A stretch of DNA of 22,952 bases, from assembly GCA_937910785.1 (NCBI GenBank), contig CALDLG010000215.1, forward strand, positions 1 through 22,952, given 5' to 3'. The notes beneath the pieces were generated by a model. It had not been told where the DNA came from. It did not search any database and worked only from the letters and a program-made list of their open reading frames with translations. Position numbers and translations under genes: made by a program. This document shows, piece by piece, positions 7,296 through 14,301 of the stretch. Each line of letters begins with the position of its first letter. The first letter of the stretch is position 1. This DNA comes from an uncultured Lachnospiraceae bacterium. GTDB taxonomy: Bacteria > Bacillota > Clostridia > Lachnospirales > Lachnospiraceae.

Positions 7296-8258
7296 TTATA
7301 CCTCTATTACTGCCGATCCCCATGTCAGACCGCCGCCAAAGCCCGACAGCACAATTTTCATGCCCGGCTTTATCAGGCCCTTCCGATTTATTTCGTCAAG
7401 CAGAATCGGTACGCTGGCCGCAGAAATATTTCCACAATGATCGAGGCTTGTCGGAAATTTATCCTCGGAAACTCCCAGCCGTTTCGCTACGGACTGGATA
7501 ATTCTGATATTTGCCTGATGCAGTGCAAAATAATCGATATCATCTATGGTCAGCCCGGCCTGTGCAATCACTTTCTTAATAGATTTCGGCACCGTTGTAA
7601 CCGCAAACTTATAGACCTCCTGTCCATCCATCTGCGTATATGAGAAATCTGTCGGATTCTGCACGAGCGGATTATTATTTTTTCTGTTCCTGCATGTCAG
7701 AACCATTCCTCTCGTACCGTCGGAACCCTGGTCGTATGCAAGCAGTCCCACCTCGTCACTGCGTACAACCGCCGCACCCGCGCCGTCTCCAAACAGGACA
7801 CAGGTGCTCCTGTCACTCCAATCCATGATTTTCGACAGCGTTTCCGCTCCCAGAATAAGGGCCGTTTTGTACATTCCGGTCTTCAGATAAGCGTCCGCAG
7901 TATGAAGCGCGAACATAAACCCCGAACAGGCCGCGTTTATGTCAAAGGCCGCTGCGCGGTCCGCTCCAAGCGCAGCCTGTACCTCACATGCCGTAGAGGG
8001 TGTTACATAGTCGCCCGTAATTGTTCCGACGATGATCAGATCAATTTCCTGTGCCGATACGCCCGCATTTTCCATGGCCCTCTTCGCCGCCGTTACGGAC
8101 AGACTCGCCGTAGTCTCTTCTTTCACAAGTCTGCGCTCTCTGATTCCCGTACGGCTGCTGATCCATTCGTCGGATGTATCCATGATCTGGGACAGATCTT
8201 CGTTAGTAACGACCGTTTCCGGCAGACAACTTCCGGTTCCTATAATTCTTGTTCTCAT
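7296..8258 (-). CDS. fabH: Beta-ketoacyl-ACP synthase III
   Basis: A 320-residue FabH that condenses acyl-CoA primers with malonyl-ACP to start fatty-acid chains. The catalytic triad is complete: Cys111 in AACSGF, His247 in LHQAN and Asn277 in GNISAAS. The glycine-rich C-terminal GFGGGLTWG is also typical, and the length is normal. Two starts are possible: GTG at 8270 and ATG at 8258. The latter fits the family N-terminus (MRTRIIGTGS), although its AAGGA site is a rather long 13 nt away. It is the last gene of the fatty-acid cluster, 76 nt behind the FabK-like gene. In many Firmicutes fabH leads the cluster. Confidence 0.97.
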   Translation of the reverse strand: MRTRIIGTGSCLPETVVTNEDLSQIMDTSDEWISSRTGIRERRLVKEETTASLSVTAAKRAMENAGVSAQEIDLIIVGTITGDYVTPSTACEVQAALGADRAAAFDINAACSGFMFALHTADAYLKTGMYKTALILGAETLSKIMDWSDRSTCVLFGDGAGAAVVRSDEVGLLAYDQGSDGTRGMVLTCRNRKNNNPLVQNPTDFSYTQMDGQEVYKFAVTTVPKSIKKVIAQAGLTIDDIDYFALHQANIRIIQSVAKRLGVSEDKFPTSLDHCGNISAASVPILLDEINRKGLIKPGMKIVLSGFGGGLTWGSAVIEV

Positions 8259-8334
8259 TTCTATATTCACGTCCTTCCATACCCTGTCCGTTTTGACAGG
8301 CTTCCGGTTCTGTCATTGCATATCTGGCTTTCGG

Positions 8335-9390
8335 TTAACCGCGAAATTCGTCCATAATGTCTTTCACATGTTCCAGTTTCTCTGCCCGCCAGGCATTGGC
8401 GCCGCAAAATAGCAGCCCTTCCTCCGTATGGCCCATTGCCGCATGAACAAGCGCATCTGTTATGCAGTACGGCGTGCTGGCAGGATTGCATGTGCTGATA
8501 CAGCTATGACATCTTTCATGCGGTATCTTTCCCTCCGCCGCCTTTCGCATAAAAGAGTTCCGAATTGCTCTGCCCGGCATACCAACAGGACTTTGCACGA
8601 TCACAATATCTTCTTTGCGCGCATCGATATAGCTCTGCTTATATGCCTCATCCGCGTCGCATTCATAGGTCGTCACGAATCTGGTTGCCATTTGTACTCC
8701 GGAAATCCCCATCTCCAGATAATGCTCCATGTCTTCTCTTGTATAAATGCCGCCGGCCATAATGACCGGAATACGCGCAAGATGCTCTTCTCCGATCCCA
8801 TTCACATACCTGAGAATCTTTCGGACTTCGTCATCATAGTCCAGTTCTTCCGCGTGCTCCGCCTGTTCCGCCGTAAAGCCCAGATGGCCTCCGGCAAGCG
8901 GCCCTTCAATGACCACCGCATCCGGCAGTCTGTCATATTTTTTTATCCAGTATCGCACAATAACCTGAACGGATTTCAGGCTGGATACGATTGGTACCAG
9001 CTTTGTTCCTGTTCCTGCGGCATAACGGGGCAGATCTACCGGAAGTCCCGCTCCCGAAACGATCAGATCCGCTCCTGCCTGCACCGCTGCTCTCACATAC
9101 TCCTCATATCTCTTCGTTGCCACCATGATGTTCACGCCGATAATTCCGTCCTTTGCAATTCGGCGGGCCTTATCGATCTCCGTCCTGATGGCTCTCAGAT
9201 TACAGCCGATCGGATCTTTGTCAAAATCCGCATCCCGGTAACCGATCTGTGCCGTAGAAATAATGCCGATTCCGCCTTCCGCCGCCACCGCGCCGGCCAG
9301 CCCGGACAAACTGATTCCTACGCCCATCCCGCCCTGCATAACCGGAACGCGTGCCTCCAAATCTCCTATGACAAGAGGTTCTGTTTTCAT
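8335..9390 (-). CDS. FabK/nitronate-monooxygenase-like flavoprotein with C-terminal Cys motif
   Basis: A 351-residue FMN-type TIM-barrel protein of the 2-nitropropane dioxygenase / FabK superfamily. It has the N-terminal PVMQGGMGVGIS, the central GGHLGF with a His (169) matching the FabK catalytic His, and the flavin phosphate-binding segment IPVIMAGGIYT followed by GVQMATRF. It is about 40 residues longer than the true FabK of this cluster, and the extra C-terminal part carries Cys294, Cys297, Cys301 and Cys309 (CX2CX3CX7C), a possible iron-sulfur or metal site. It sits between fabZ and fabH with 62- and 76-nt gaps, so a role in lipid synthesis is likely: a second enoyl-ACP reductase, an unsaturated-acid function or a flavin oxidoreductase. 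Which of these it is cannot be decided from sequence. Confidence 0.85.
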   Translation of the reverse strand: MKTEPLVIGDLEARVPVMQGGMGVGISLSGLAGAVAAEGGIGIISTAQIGYRDADFDKDPIGCNLRAIRTEIDKARRIAKDGIIGVNIMVATKRYEEYVRAAVQAGADLIVSGAGLPVDLPRYAAGTGTKLVPIVSSLKSVQVIVRYWIKKYDRLPDAVVIEGPLAGGHLGFTAEQAEHAEELDYDDEVRKILRYVNGIGEEHLARIPVIMAGGIYTREDMEHYLEMGISGVQMATRFVTTYECDADEAYKQSYIDARKEDIVIVQSPVGMPGRAIRNSFMRKAAEGKIPHERCHSCISTCNPASTPYCITDALVHAAMGHTEEGLLFCGANAWRAEKLEHVKDIMDEFRG

Positions 9391-9452
9391 TCCAATACCT
9401 GTGCCTTTCTCTCAGCCTGCAATATTTGTGCTTTCCCTTTGGCCCACAGTAG

Positions 9453-9884
9453 TTACTGGCTGATTGCAAAAGTAAGCTCGGCGCTTGTTACCAGCTTCCC
9501 GTCCACATACGCCTTTGCTTCTCCCACACCAATAGGTCCTTTTACTTTCACGATTTTGGTTTCCAGCGTCAGCACATCTCCGGGCGTCACCTTCCCCTTA
9601 AATTTCGCCGCCTGAATTGCCGCAAAGTATGCCGTTTTTCCCCTAAACTCCGGCTGGCTTAAAATCGCCACTGCCCCCGTCTGCGCCAGCGCTTCAATAA
9701 TCAACACCCCCGGCATAACCGGCTCGTCGGGGAAATGCCCCGCAAAATACGGCTCATTATAAGAAACACATTTTCTTGCAACAGCTCTTATCCCCGGTTC
9801 CAGCTCCTCGATCGTATCGATCAACATAAACGGCTGTCTGTGGGGAATGATTTCCATAATTTCCTTTGCACTAAGAACTGACAT
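9453..9884 (-). CDS. fabZ: 3-hydroxyacyl-ACP dehydratase FabZ
   Basis: A 143-residue hot-dog-fold dehydratase that removes water from 3-hydroxyacyl-ACP to give trans-2-enoyl-ACP. The substrate motif HRQPFMLID is at 15–23. The catalytic pair is His50 in AGHFPDEP and Glu64 in VLIIEALAQTG. The start is well supported by GGAGG 7 nt upstream of the ATG. The gene is 59 nt behind fabF in the fabD–fabH unit. Only one FabZ-like gene is seen, with no FabM, FabN or FabA in the window, so the source of unsaturated fatty acids is not evident. Confidence 0.97.
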   Translation of the reverse strand: MSVLSAKEIMEIIPHRQPFMLIDTIEELEPGIRAVARKCVSYNEPYFAGHFPDEPVMPGVLIIEALAQTGAVAILSQPEFRGKTAYFAAIQAAKFKGKVTPGDVLTLETKIVKVKGPIGVGEAKAYVDGKLVTSAELTFAISQ

Positions 9885-9943
9885 ATGAATCCTCCGCTCC
9901 GATCCCTTCTTTCCGGGACCTTATTTCCTTCTGCATTCTCTGA

Positions 9944-11179
9944 TCAATCACAATATTTTTTTATCAAAATACTCGCATTGTGTCCGCCAAATCCAAGAGA
10001 ATTGGAAAGCGCATATCGAAACTCCCCTTCTGCCGGCTCGATACAGTAATCCAGATCGCATTCCTCATCCGGTACCTGATAGCCTGCCGTCTTATGAAGA
10101 AAACCTTCCTGAAGCTCCTTCACACAGGTAACGAATTCCACTGCACCCGCTGCGCCGAGGAGATGCCCGATCATAGATTTTGTAGAGTTGATCTTCATTG
10201 ATTTCGCATGCTCACCAAATGCCAGTTTAATCGCTCTTGTTTCGAATAAATCATTATGATGCGTACTCGTTCCATGCGCATTGATATAAGTAACATCCTC
10301 CGGCGCAATTCCCGCATCCTCCACTGCATAAGTCATGGCCTTCGCCGCACCGGAACCATCCTCCGCCGGAGAAGTAATATGATAAGCATCGGAGGTACAG
10401 CCATAGCCAACCACTTCCGCATAAATCTTTGCGCCTCTTTTCTTCGCATGCTCCAGCTCTTCCAGCACAACGATACCTGCGCCTTCTCCCATCACGAAGC
10501 CGCTCCGCTCCTTATCAAAAGGAATCGAGCATCTTGCCGGATCGTTCGAAGAAGTAAGCGCCGTCAACGCGGTAAAACCGGCAATGCCAATCGGCGTAAC
10601 GCTGCTTTCCGTACCGCCTGCAACCATCATCTCCGCATCCCCATACTGAATCGTACGAAACGCCTCTCCGATGGAATTCGTTCCCGTTGCGCATGCTGTC
10701 ACAACATTAATGCTTTTCCCCTTCAGTCCGAAATAAATTGAAACATTTCCTGCCGCCATATTGGAGATCATAAGCGGAACAAGCAGCGGTTCCACTCTGG
10801 ACGGCCCCTTTTCCAGCAGTCTGCTATGCGCTCTTTCCATTGCCTGTAAGGAACCGATCCCGGAACCGACGGAAACGCCGATGCGATACGGATCTTCCTG
10901 TTCCATATCGATTCCTGCATCCTCCAATGCCTCTTTGGCCGCTGCTACCGCATACTGGCAGAACAGCTCCATTCTTTTGGCCGCCTTAAAATCCATGTAG
11001 TTTTTACCCTCAAAATCTTTTACTTCCGCTGCCAGCCTGCATTTATACGCCGAAGCGTCGAACCGGGTGATCTCTCCAAAACCGATCCTGCCCGCCTTTA
11101 TGCTGCTCCAGAATTCCTCTACGCTCAAACCGATCGGGGTAATTGCCCCCATACCCGTTACTACTACTCTCCTGCTCAT
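9944..11179 (-). CDS. fabF: Beta-ketoacyl-ACP synthase II
   Basis: A 411-residue elongating condensing enzyme that extends acyl-ACP with malonyl-ACP. The Cys-His-His triad is Cys163 in TACATGTNSIGEA, His302 in NAHGTSTHHND and His339 in SMIGHLLGAAG. The C-terminal NSLGFGGHNAS is typical. Length matches FabF. An in-frame extension to 11224 exists, but the ATG at 11179 has an excellent GGGAGG 6 nt upstream and gives the standard N-terminus MSRRVVVTGMG. It follows fabG by 25 nt and precedes fabZ. Confidence 0.98.
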   Translation of the reverse strand: MSRRVVVTGMGAITPIGLSVEEFWSSIKAGRIGFGEITRFDASAYKCRLAAEVKDFEGKNYMDFKAAKRMELFCQYAVAAAKEALEDAGIDMEQEDPYRIGVSVGSGIGSLQAMERAHSRLLEKGPSRVEPLLVPLMISNMAAGNVSIYFGLKGKSINVVTACATGTNSIGEAFRTIQYGDAEMMVAGGTESSVTPIGIAGFTALTALTSSNDPARCSIPFDKERSGFVMGEGAGIVVLEELEHAKKRGAKIYAEVVGYGCTSDAYHITSPAEDGSGAAKAMTYAVEDAGIAPEDVTYINAHGTSTHHNDLFETRAIKLAFGEHAKSMKINSTKSMIGHLLGAAGAVEFVTCVKELQEGFLHKTAGYQVPDEECDLDYCIEPAEGEFRYALSNSLGFGGHNASILIKKYCD

Positions 11180-11185
11180 AATGAA

Positions 11186-11194
11186 CCTCCCTTT
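11186..11194 (-). promoter_or_regulatory. Ribosome binding site that fixes the fabF start
   Basis: Minus-strand AAAGGGAGG ends 6 nt before the ATG at 11179. This decides against the longer reading frame that begins at 11224. Confidence 0.85.
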
Positions 11195-11204
11195 CATGAT
11201 ACGC

Positions 11205-11945
11205 CTATATTGCCATGCCTCCATCTACGGAAATAACCTGTCCGGTAATATAAGATGCCTTATCGCTTGCCAGAAACGCCACCGTCTCGGCAACATCCTT
11301 CGGTGTTCCCGCCCGTTGCAGCGGAATCTGTTCCAATACCGCCTTTTTGGCGGAATCCGTCATCGCCTGCGTCATATCCGTATCGATATAACCGGGAGCT
11401 ACCGCATTCACAGTAATATTCCTGCCCGCCAGCTCCTTTGCGACCGACTTCGTAAGACCGATGACACCCGCTTTGGATGCCGCGTAATTAGCCTGTCCTG
11501 CATTACCCAGTATACCCGTAACGGAAGAAAGATTGATGATCCTGCCCGCCTTCTGCTTCAAAAAGGGGCGGTACATATGCTTCATCGTGTTAAAGGTCCC
11601 CTTCAGATTCGTCTCAATAACCGCATCGAAATCCGCATCCGTCATCCGGATCATTAAATTATCCTTTGTAATGCCCGCATTGTTCACCAGAATATCAATA
11701 TGCCCAAATTCCGTCAGCATGTCGGTAATCATTCTGCCGCAGGCCTCATAATCGGCTACCGTACACTGTACCGCCGCTGCCTTCCGTCCCATTTTCTCTA
11801 TTTCGTGTACCACTTCTTCAGCTTTTTCCTTAGACCCGTTATAATTCACGATCACATCCGCGCCATACTCCGCAAGCGTCAACGCGATCTGACGGCCGAT
11901 TCCCCGACCGGCTCCCGTAACAAGCGCCACTTTTCCTGTCAGCAT
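11205..11945 (-). CDS. fabG: 3-oxoacyl-ACP reductase FabG
   Basis: A 246-residue classical short-chain dehydrogenase that reduces 3-oxoacyl-ACP with NADPH. The cofactor-binding motif TGAGRGIG is at 10–17 and NNAG at 88–91. The catalytic residues are Ser140/141 (LSSVTG), Tyr154 and Lys158 (YAASK). The C-terminal ITGQVISVDGGMAI is characteristic of FabG. The ATG at 11945 is preceded by AAGGAG at 8 nt. The gene lies 45 nt after fabD and 25 nt before fabF, clearly in one operon. Confidence 0.98.
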   Translation of the reverse strand: MLTGKVALVTGAGRGIGRQIALTLAEYGADVIVNYNGSKEKAEEVVHEIEKMGRKAAAVQCTVADYEACGRMITDMLTEFGHIDILVNNAGITKDNLMIRMTDADFDAVIETNLKGTFNTMKHMYRPFLKQKAGRIINLSSVTGILGNAGQANYAASKAGVIGLTKSVAKELAGRNITVNAVAPGYIDTDMTQAMTDSAKKAVLEQIPLQRAGTPKDVAETVAFLASDKASYITGQVISVDGGMAI

Positions 11946-11990
11946 ATTCTCTCTCCTTTTCTTTCTGGCCCTTCATGCCCTATCCGCGTC

Positions 11991-12905
11991 TCAAAGCTGC
12001 TCCAGCTTCACCAGATCCTCCACTTTTTCCACATTCAGGACCTGCACATCGCGGTTGATTTTCCGCATAAATCCCGATAAGGTCTTTCCCGGTCCGATCT
12101 CAATAAACGTATCAACGCCGTCCGCCAGCATTCTTTCGATCGTCTGCTGCCATCTGACGGAGGAAGAAACCTGCTTCTCCAGCAGAGGCTTTACATCCTC
12201 GGTCTTCGTCACATAATCTGCCGTTACGTTGGCTATATATGGAACACAGATCTCATGAATCGTAACTTCTGCCAGTTCCTTTGCCAGCTTCTCTCCCGCT
12301 CCGACAAGCATCCGGGAATGAAAGGGTCCGCTGACCTTTAAAGGCACGCACCGCTTTGCACCTGCCTCCGTAAGCTTTCCTACAGCTTCCTGAATTGCGC
12401 CGTTTTCGCCTGTAATTACAATCTGTCCGGGGCAGTTATAATTGGCAATCGATACCATTCCCGGTGTTTCTTCGCATATTCTTTCGATTACTTCCGTTTT
12501 CAATCCGAGAATCGCTGCCATTGCGCCTCCCTGCGGCACGGCTTCCTGCATATAGATTCCTCTTTTTCTGACGATTTTAAAAACATCCTCCGGCATCATA
12601 ACGCCGCCCGCCACAAGCGCGCCATACTCGCCCAGACTGAGCCCCGCCGTCACATCCGGTCTGATGCCTTTTTCCTCAACCGCCTTTAACATGGCAACCT
12701 CTGCCGCAAGCATGGCGATCTGCGTATACTCCGTAATATGAATCCGATCGTTCTCTTCGAAGCACAATGCCGTCACATCCAGATCACTTGCCTTCCCCGC
12801 AAGTTCAAACATCTCCTTACAGACAGGAATCTGATCATAGAAATCCTTCCCCATTCCGATATACTGCGCTCCCTGTCCGGGAAACATAAACGCCGTTTTA
12901 CCCAT
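11991..12905 (-). CDS. fabD: Malonyl-CoA:ACP transacylase
   Basis: A 304-residue FabD that moves the malonyl group from CoA to ACP. The N-terminal FPGQGAQ is at 8–14, the nucleophile is Ser90 in GLSLGEYGAL, and the active-site His is His196 in SGPFHSRM. An in-frame extension to 12974 exists but lacks homology; it would run through the promoter and terminator seen here, so I use the ATG at 12905, which has GGGTGG 6 nt upstream. It is the first gene of the second fatty-acid unit, behind its own operator-controlled promoter. Confidence 0.98.
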   Translation of the reverse strand: MGKTAFMFPGQGAQYIGMGKDFYDQIPVCKEMFELAGKASDLDVTALCFEENDRIHITEYTQIAMLAAEVAMLKAVEEKGIRPDVTAGLSLGEYGALVAGGVMMPEDVFKIVRKRGIYMQEAVPQGGAMAAILGLKTEVIERICEETPGMVSIANYNCPGQIVITGENGAIQEAVGKLTEAGAKRCVPLKVSGPFHSRMLVGAGEKLAKELAEVTIHEICVPYIANVTADYVTKTEDVKPLLEKQVSSSVRWQQTIERMLADGVDTFIEIGPGKTLSGFMRKINRDVQVLNVEKVEDLVKLEQL

Positions 12906-12937
12906 ATGAATCCACCCTTCCTTTTGACATACATTAT

Positions 12938-12950
12938 TTTGAATTTCAAA
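12938..12950 (-). promoter_or_regulatory. FabT-type operator at the fabD promoter
   Basis: TTTGAATTTCAAA is a perfect 5-bp inverted repeat with a 3-nt centre. It directly abuts (shares one base with) the -10 box and covers the predicted start point. It resembles the TTTGA-N3-TCAAA core of operators bound by FabT, the MarR-family fatty-acid repressor of Firmicutes. The same arrangement recurs upstream of acpP. No MarR-family gene is in the window. Confidence 0.65.
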
Positions 12951-12978
12951 GTATATCCTTATTAAAAAGCGCAAGCCA
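12950..12978 (-). promoter_or_regulatory. Promoter of the fabD–fabG–fabF–fabZ–fabH unit
   Basis: Minus-strand -10 TATACT (12955–12950) is identical to the -10 of the acpP promoter. The -35 at 17-nt spacing is poor (TGGCTT, 12978–12973) and lies inside the terminator hairpin, so an activator or terminator read-through may contribute. The leader would be about 38 nt. Confidence 0.55.
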
Positions 12979-12990
12979 GGCAGCCTGCGC
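12964..12990 (-). terminator. Rho-independent terminator between fabK and fabD
   Basis: On the minus strand GCGCA...TGCGC (12990–12969) folds into a 9-bp stem with two G·T pairs and a 4-nt loop, followed directly by TTTTT. It begins 14 nt past the fabK stop, so the acpP–fabK transcript should end here at least in part. Confidence 0.75.
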
Positions 12991-13003
12991 TCCAGGAATT
13001 TCC

Positions 13004-13927
13004 TTATAATTTTAATAATTCTTCAGCCTGTGCCATAATCTCCTGAATCATTTCAGCACAGGTCTGTTCTTTTTTCACAAGACCCGCAATCTGTCCTGCC
13101 ATAACGGAGCCTTCCACCACGTCGCCGTCCATGACTGCCCGCCGGAGTCCGCCCAACGTCAGCTTCTCCAGCTCTTCCAGAGTCGCTCCCTCTTTTTCCA
13201 GTTTCAAATATTCTCTCGTTGTCTTATTGCGGATACAGCGAATCGGATGACCCGTTGACCTTCCCGTCACCGCAGTGTCAATATCCTTCGCCGCGATTAC
13301 TTTCTGCTTATAATTTTCATGTACAATGGATTCTCTGGCCACGACAAATCGCGTTCCCATCTGAACCGCCTGAGCGCCCAGCATCATCACCGCCGCCAGA
13401 CCTCTTCCATCCGCAACACCGCCCGCCGCAATAACCGGAATCTGAACCGCATCCACTACCTGCGGAACAAGCGTCATCGTCGTCGCTTCTCCAATATGTC
13501 CTCCGGATTCCATGCCTTCCGCAACAACCGCATCCGCACCGGCCCGTTCCATCATTTTCGCAAGCGCTACGCTGGCTACGACAGGAATCACCTTCATACC
13601 GGCTTCCTTCCACATCGCCATATATTTACCTGGATTTCCGGCCCCTGTAGTAACTACTTTGACGCCCTCTTCCACAACCACGCGGGCAATCTGATCCGCC
13701 TCCGGATTCATCAGCATAATATTAACGCCAAAAGGCTTTTTCGTGATTTCCTTTGCTTTCTGAATCTGTTCCCGCACAAAAGATGCCGGTGCACCGCCCG
13801 CACCGATAATGCCAAGTCCGCCTGCCTCGGAAACAGCCGCCGCAAGATGATATTCCGCTACCCATGCCATGCCGCCCTGAATGATGGGATATTCAATTCC
13901 CAGAAGTTCCGTAATCTTTGTTTTCAT
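13004..13927 (-). CDS. fabK: Enoyl-ACP reductase II (FMN-dependent)
   Basis: A 307-residue FabK, the flavoprotein that reduces trans-2-enoyl-ACP with NAD(P)H and replaces FabI in many Firmicutes. It has the N-terminal IEYPIIQGGMAWVAEYHLAAAVSEAGG region, the catalytic His144 in ESGGHIGE (the same position as the known His144 of Streptococcus pneumoniae FabK), IPVIAAGGVADGRG, and the flavin-binding GAQAVQMGTRF. Length is close to the usual 310–320 residues. It lies 21 nt after acpP, with AGGA ahead of the ATG, and a terminator follows. Being FabK-dependent implies natural insensitivity to FabI inhibitors such as triclosan (family knowledge). Confidence 0.96.
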   Translation of the reverse strand: MKTKITELLGIEYPIIQGGMAWVAEYHLAAAVSEAGGLGIIGAGGAPASFVREQIQKAKEITKKPFGVNIMLMNPEADQIARVVVEEGVKVVTTGAGNPGKYMAMWKEAGMKVIPVVASVALAKMMERAGADAVVAEGMESGGHIGEATTMTLVPQVVDAVQIPVIAAGGVADGRGLAAVMMLGAQAVQMGTRFVVARESIVHENYKQKVIAAKDIDTAVTGRSTGHPIRCIRNKTTREYLKLEKEGATLEELEKLTLGGLRRAVMDGDVVEGSVMAGQIAGLVKKEQTCAEMIQEIMAQAEELLKL

Positions 13928-13948
13928 AACCAGTAATCCTGTCCCGTC

Positions 13949-14182
13949 TTATGCTTCAACGCCTTTGCTCTTCATATACTCGATCACAGCGCCCACAGTT
14001 GTGATCTGCTCCAGATCTTCCGAAGGAATTTCAACTCCGTATTCTTCTTCAAAAGCCATCACAAGCTCAAACAGATCCAAAGAGTCCGCACCCAGATCAT
14101 CCTTGAAAGAAGAATCCTCCGTAATTTCAATGCCTTCCAGATTTAATTGCTCCTGAATGATTTCTCTTACTCTTTCTAACAT
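13949..14182 (-). CDS. acpP: Acyl carrier protein
   Basis: A 77-residue acidic protein that carries growing acyl chains on 4'-phosphopantetheine. The attachment site is Ser34 in GADSLDLFELVMAFEEEYG. Size and acidity are normal. The start has AAAAGGAG 8 nt upstream, one of the strongest ribosome binding sites in the window, as expected for an abundant protein. It is the first gene of the fatty-acid cluster, behind two candidate promoters and a FabT-type operator. Confidence 0.98.
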   Translation of the reverse strand: MLERVREIIQEQLNLEGIEITEDSSFKDDLGADSLDLFELVMAFEEEYGVEIPSEDLEQITTVGAVIEYMKSKGVEA

Positions 14183-14227
14183 TTCTTTATCTCCTTTTCC
14201 GTCTTATAATTTTTAAGCAGAGAATAG

Positions 14228-14240
14228 TTTGATATTCAAA
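14228..14240 (-). promoter_or_regulatory. FabT-type operator at the acpP promoter
   Basis: TTTGATATTCAAA is a perfect 5-bp inverted repeat with a TAT centre. It shares one base with the -10 box of the proximal promoter and covers the predicted start site, so binding there would block initiation. It matches the operator upstream of fabD in sequence and placement. Confidence 0.7.
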
Positions 14241-14268
14241 GTATATTCTCTACTTCCCCGTTTGTCAA
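14240..14268 (-). promoter_or_regulatory. Proximal promoter of acpP–fabK
   Basis: Minus-strand -35 TTGACA (14268–14263), 17-nt spacer, -10 TATACT (14245–14240). The -10 adjoins the FabT-type palindrome. The predicted leader is about 50 nt. Confidence 0.8.
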
Positions 14269-14272
14269 TCTT

Positions 14273-14300
14273 ATTTTACGGTTTTTATACGTTTTGTCAA
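14273..14300 (-). promoter_or_regulatory. Distal tandem promoter of acpP–fabK
   Basis: Minus-strand -35 TTGACA (14300–14295), 16-nt spacer, -10 TAAAAT (14278–14273). It starts directly behind the rsmI stop codon. It would read through the operator, so it could be less tightly controlled or blocked as a roadblock. Confidence 0.55.
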
Positions 14301-14301
14301 T

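Noticed and set aside
8428..9615. Long plus-strand open frame (about 395 codons) opposite the FabK-like gene
   Set aside because: It runs antisense through two good genes (the flavoprotein and fabZ), is rich in Cys/Arg/His with no domain pattern, and is best explained as a shadow of codon bias.
9944..11224. Longer fabF starting at 11224
   Set aside because: The 15 extra residues have no family counterpart, and the ATG at 11179 has a near-ideal Shine-Dalgarno sequence.
13317..13613. Minus-strand Gly/Cys/Arg-rich open frame of 98 codons inside fabK
   Set aside because: It is in a different frame of the same strand within a well-supported gene, and its low-complexity composition reflects frame shifting of Ala/Gly codons.
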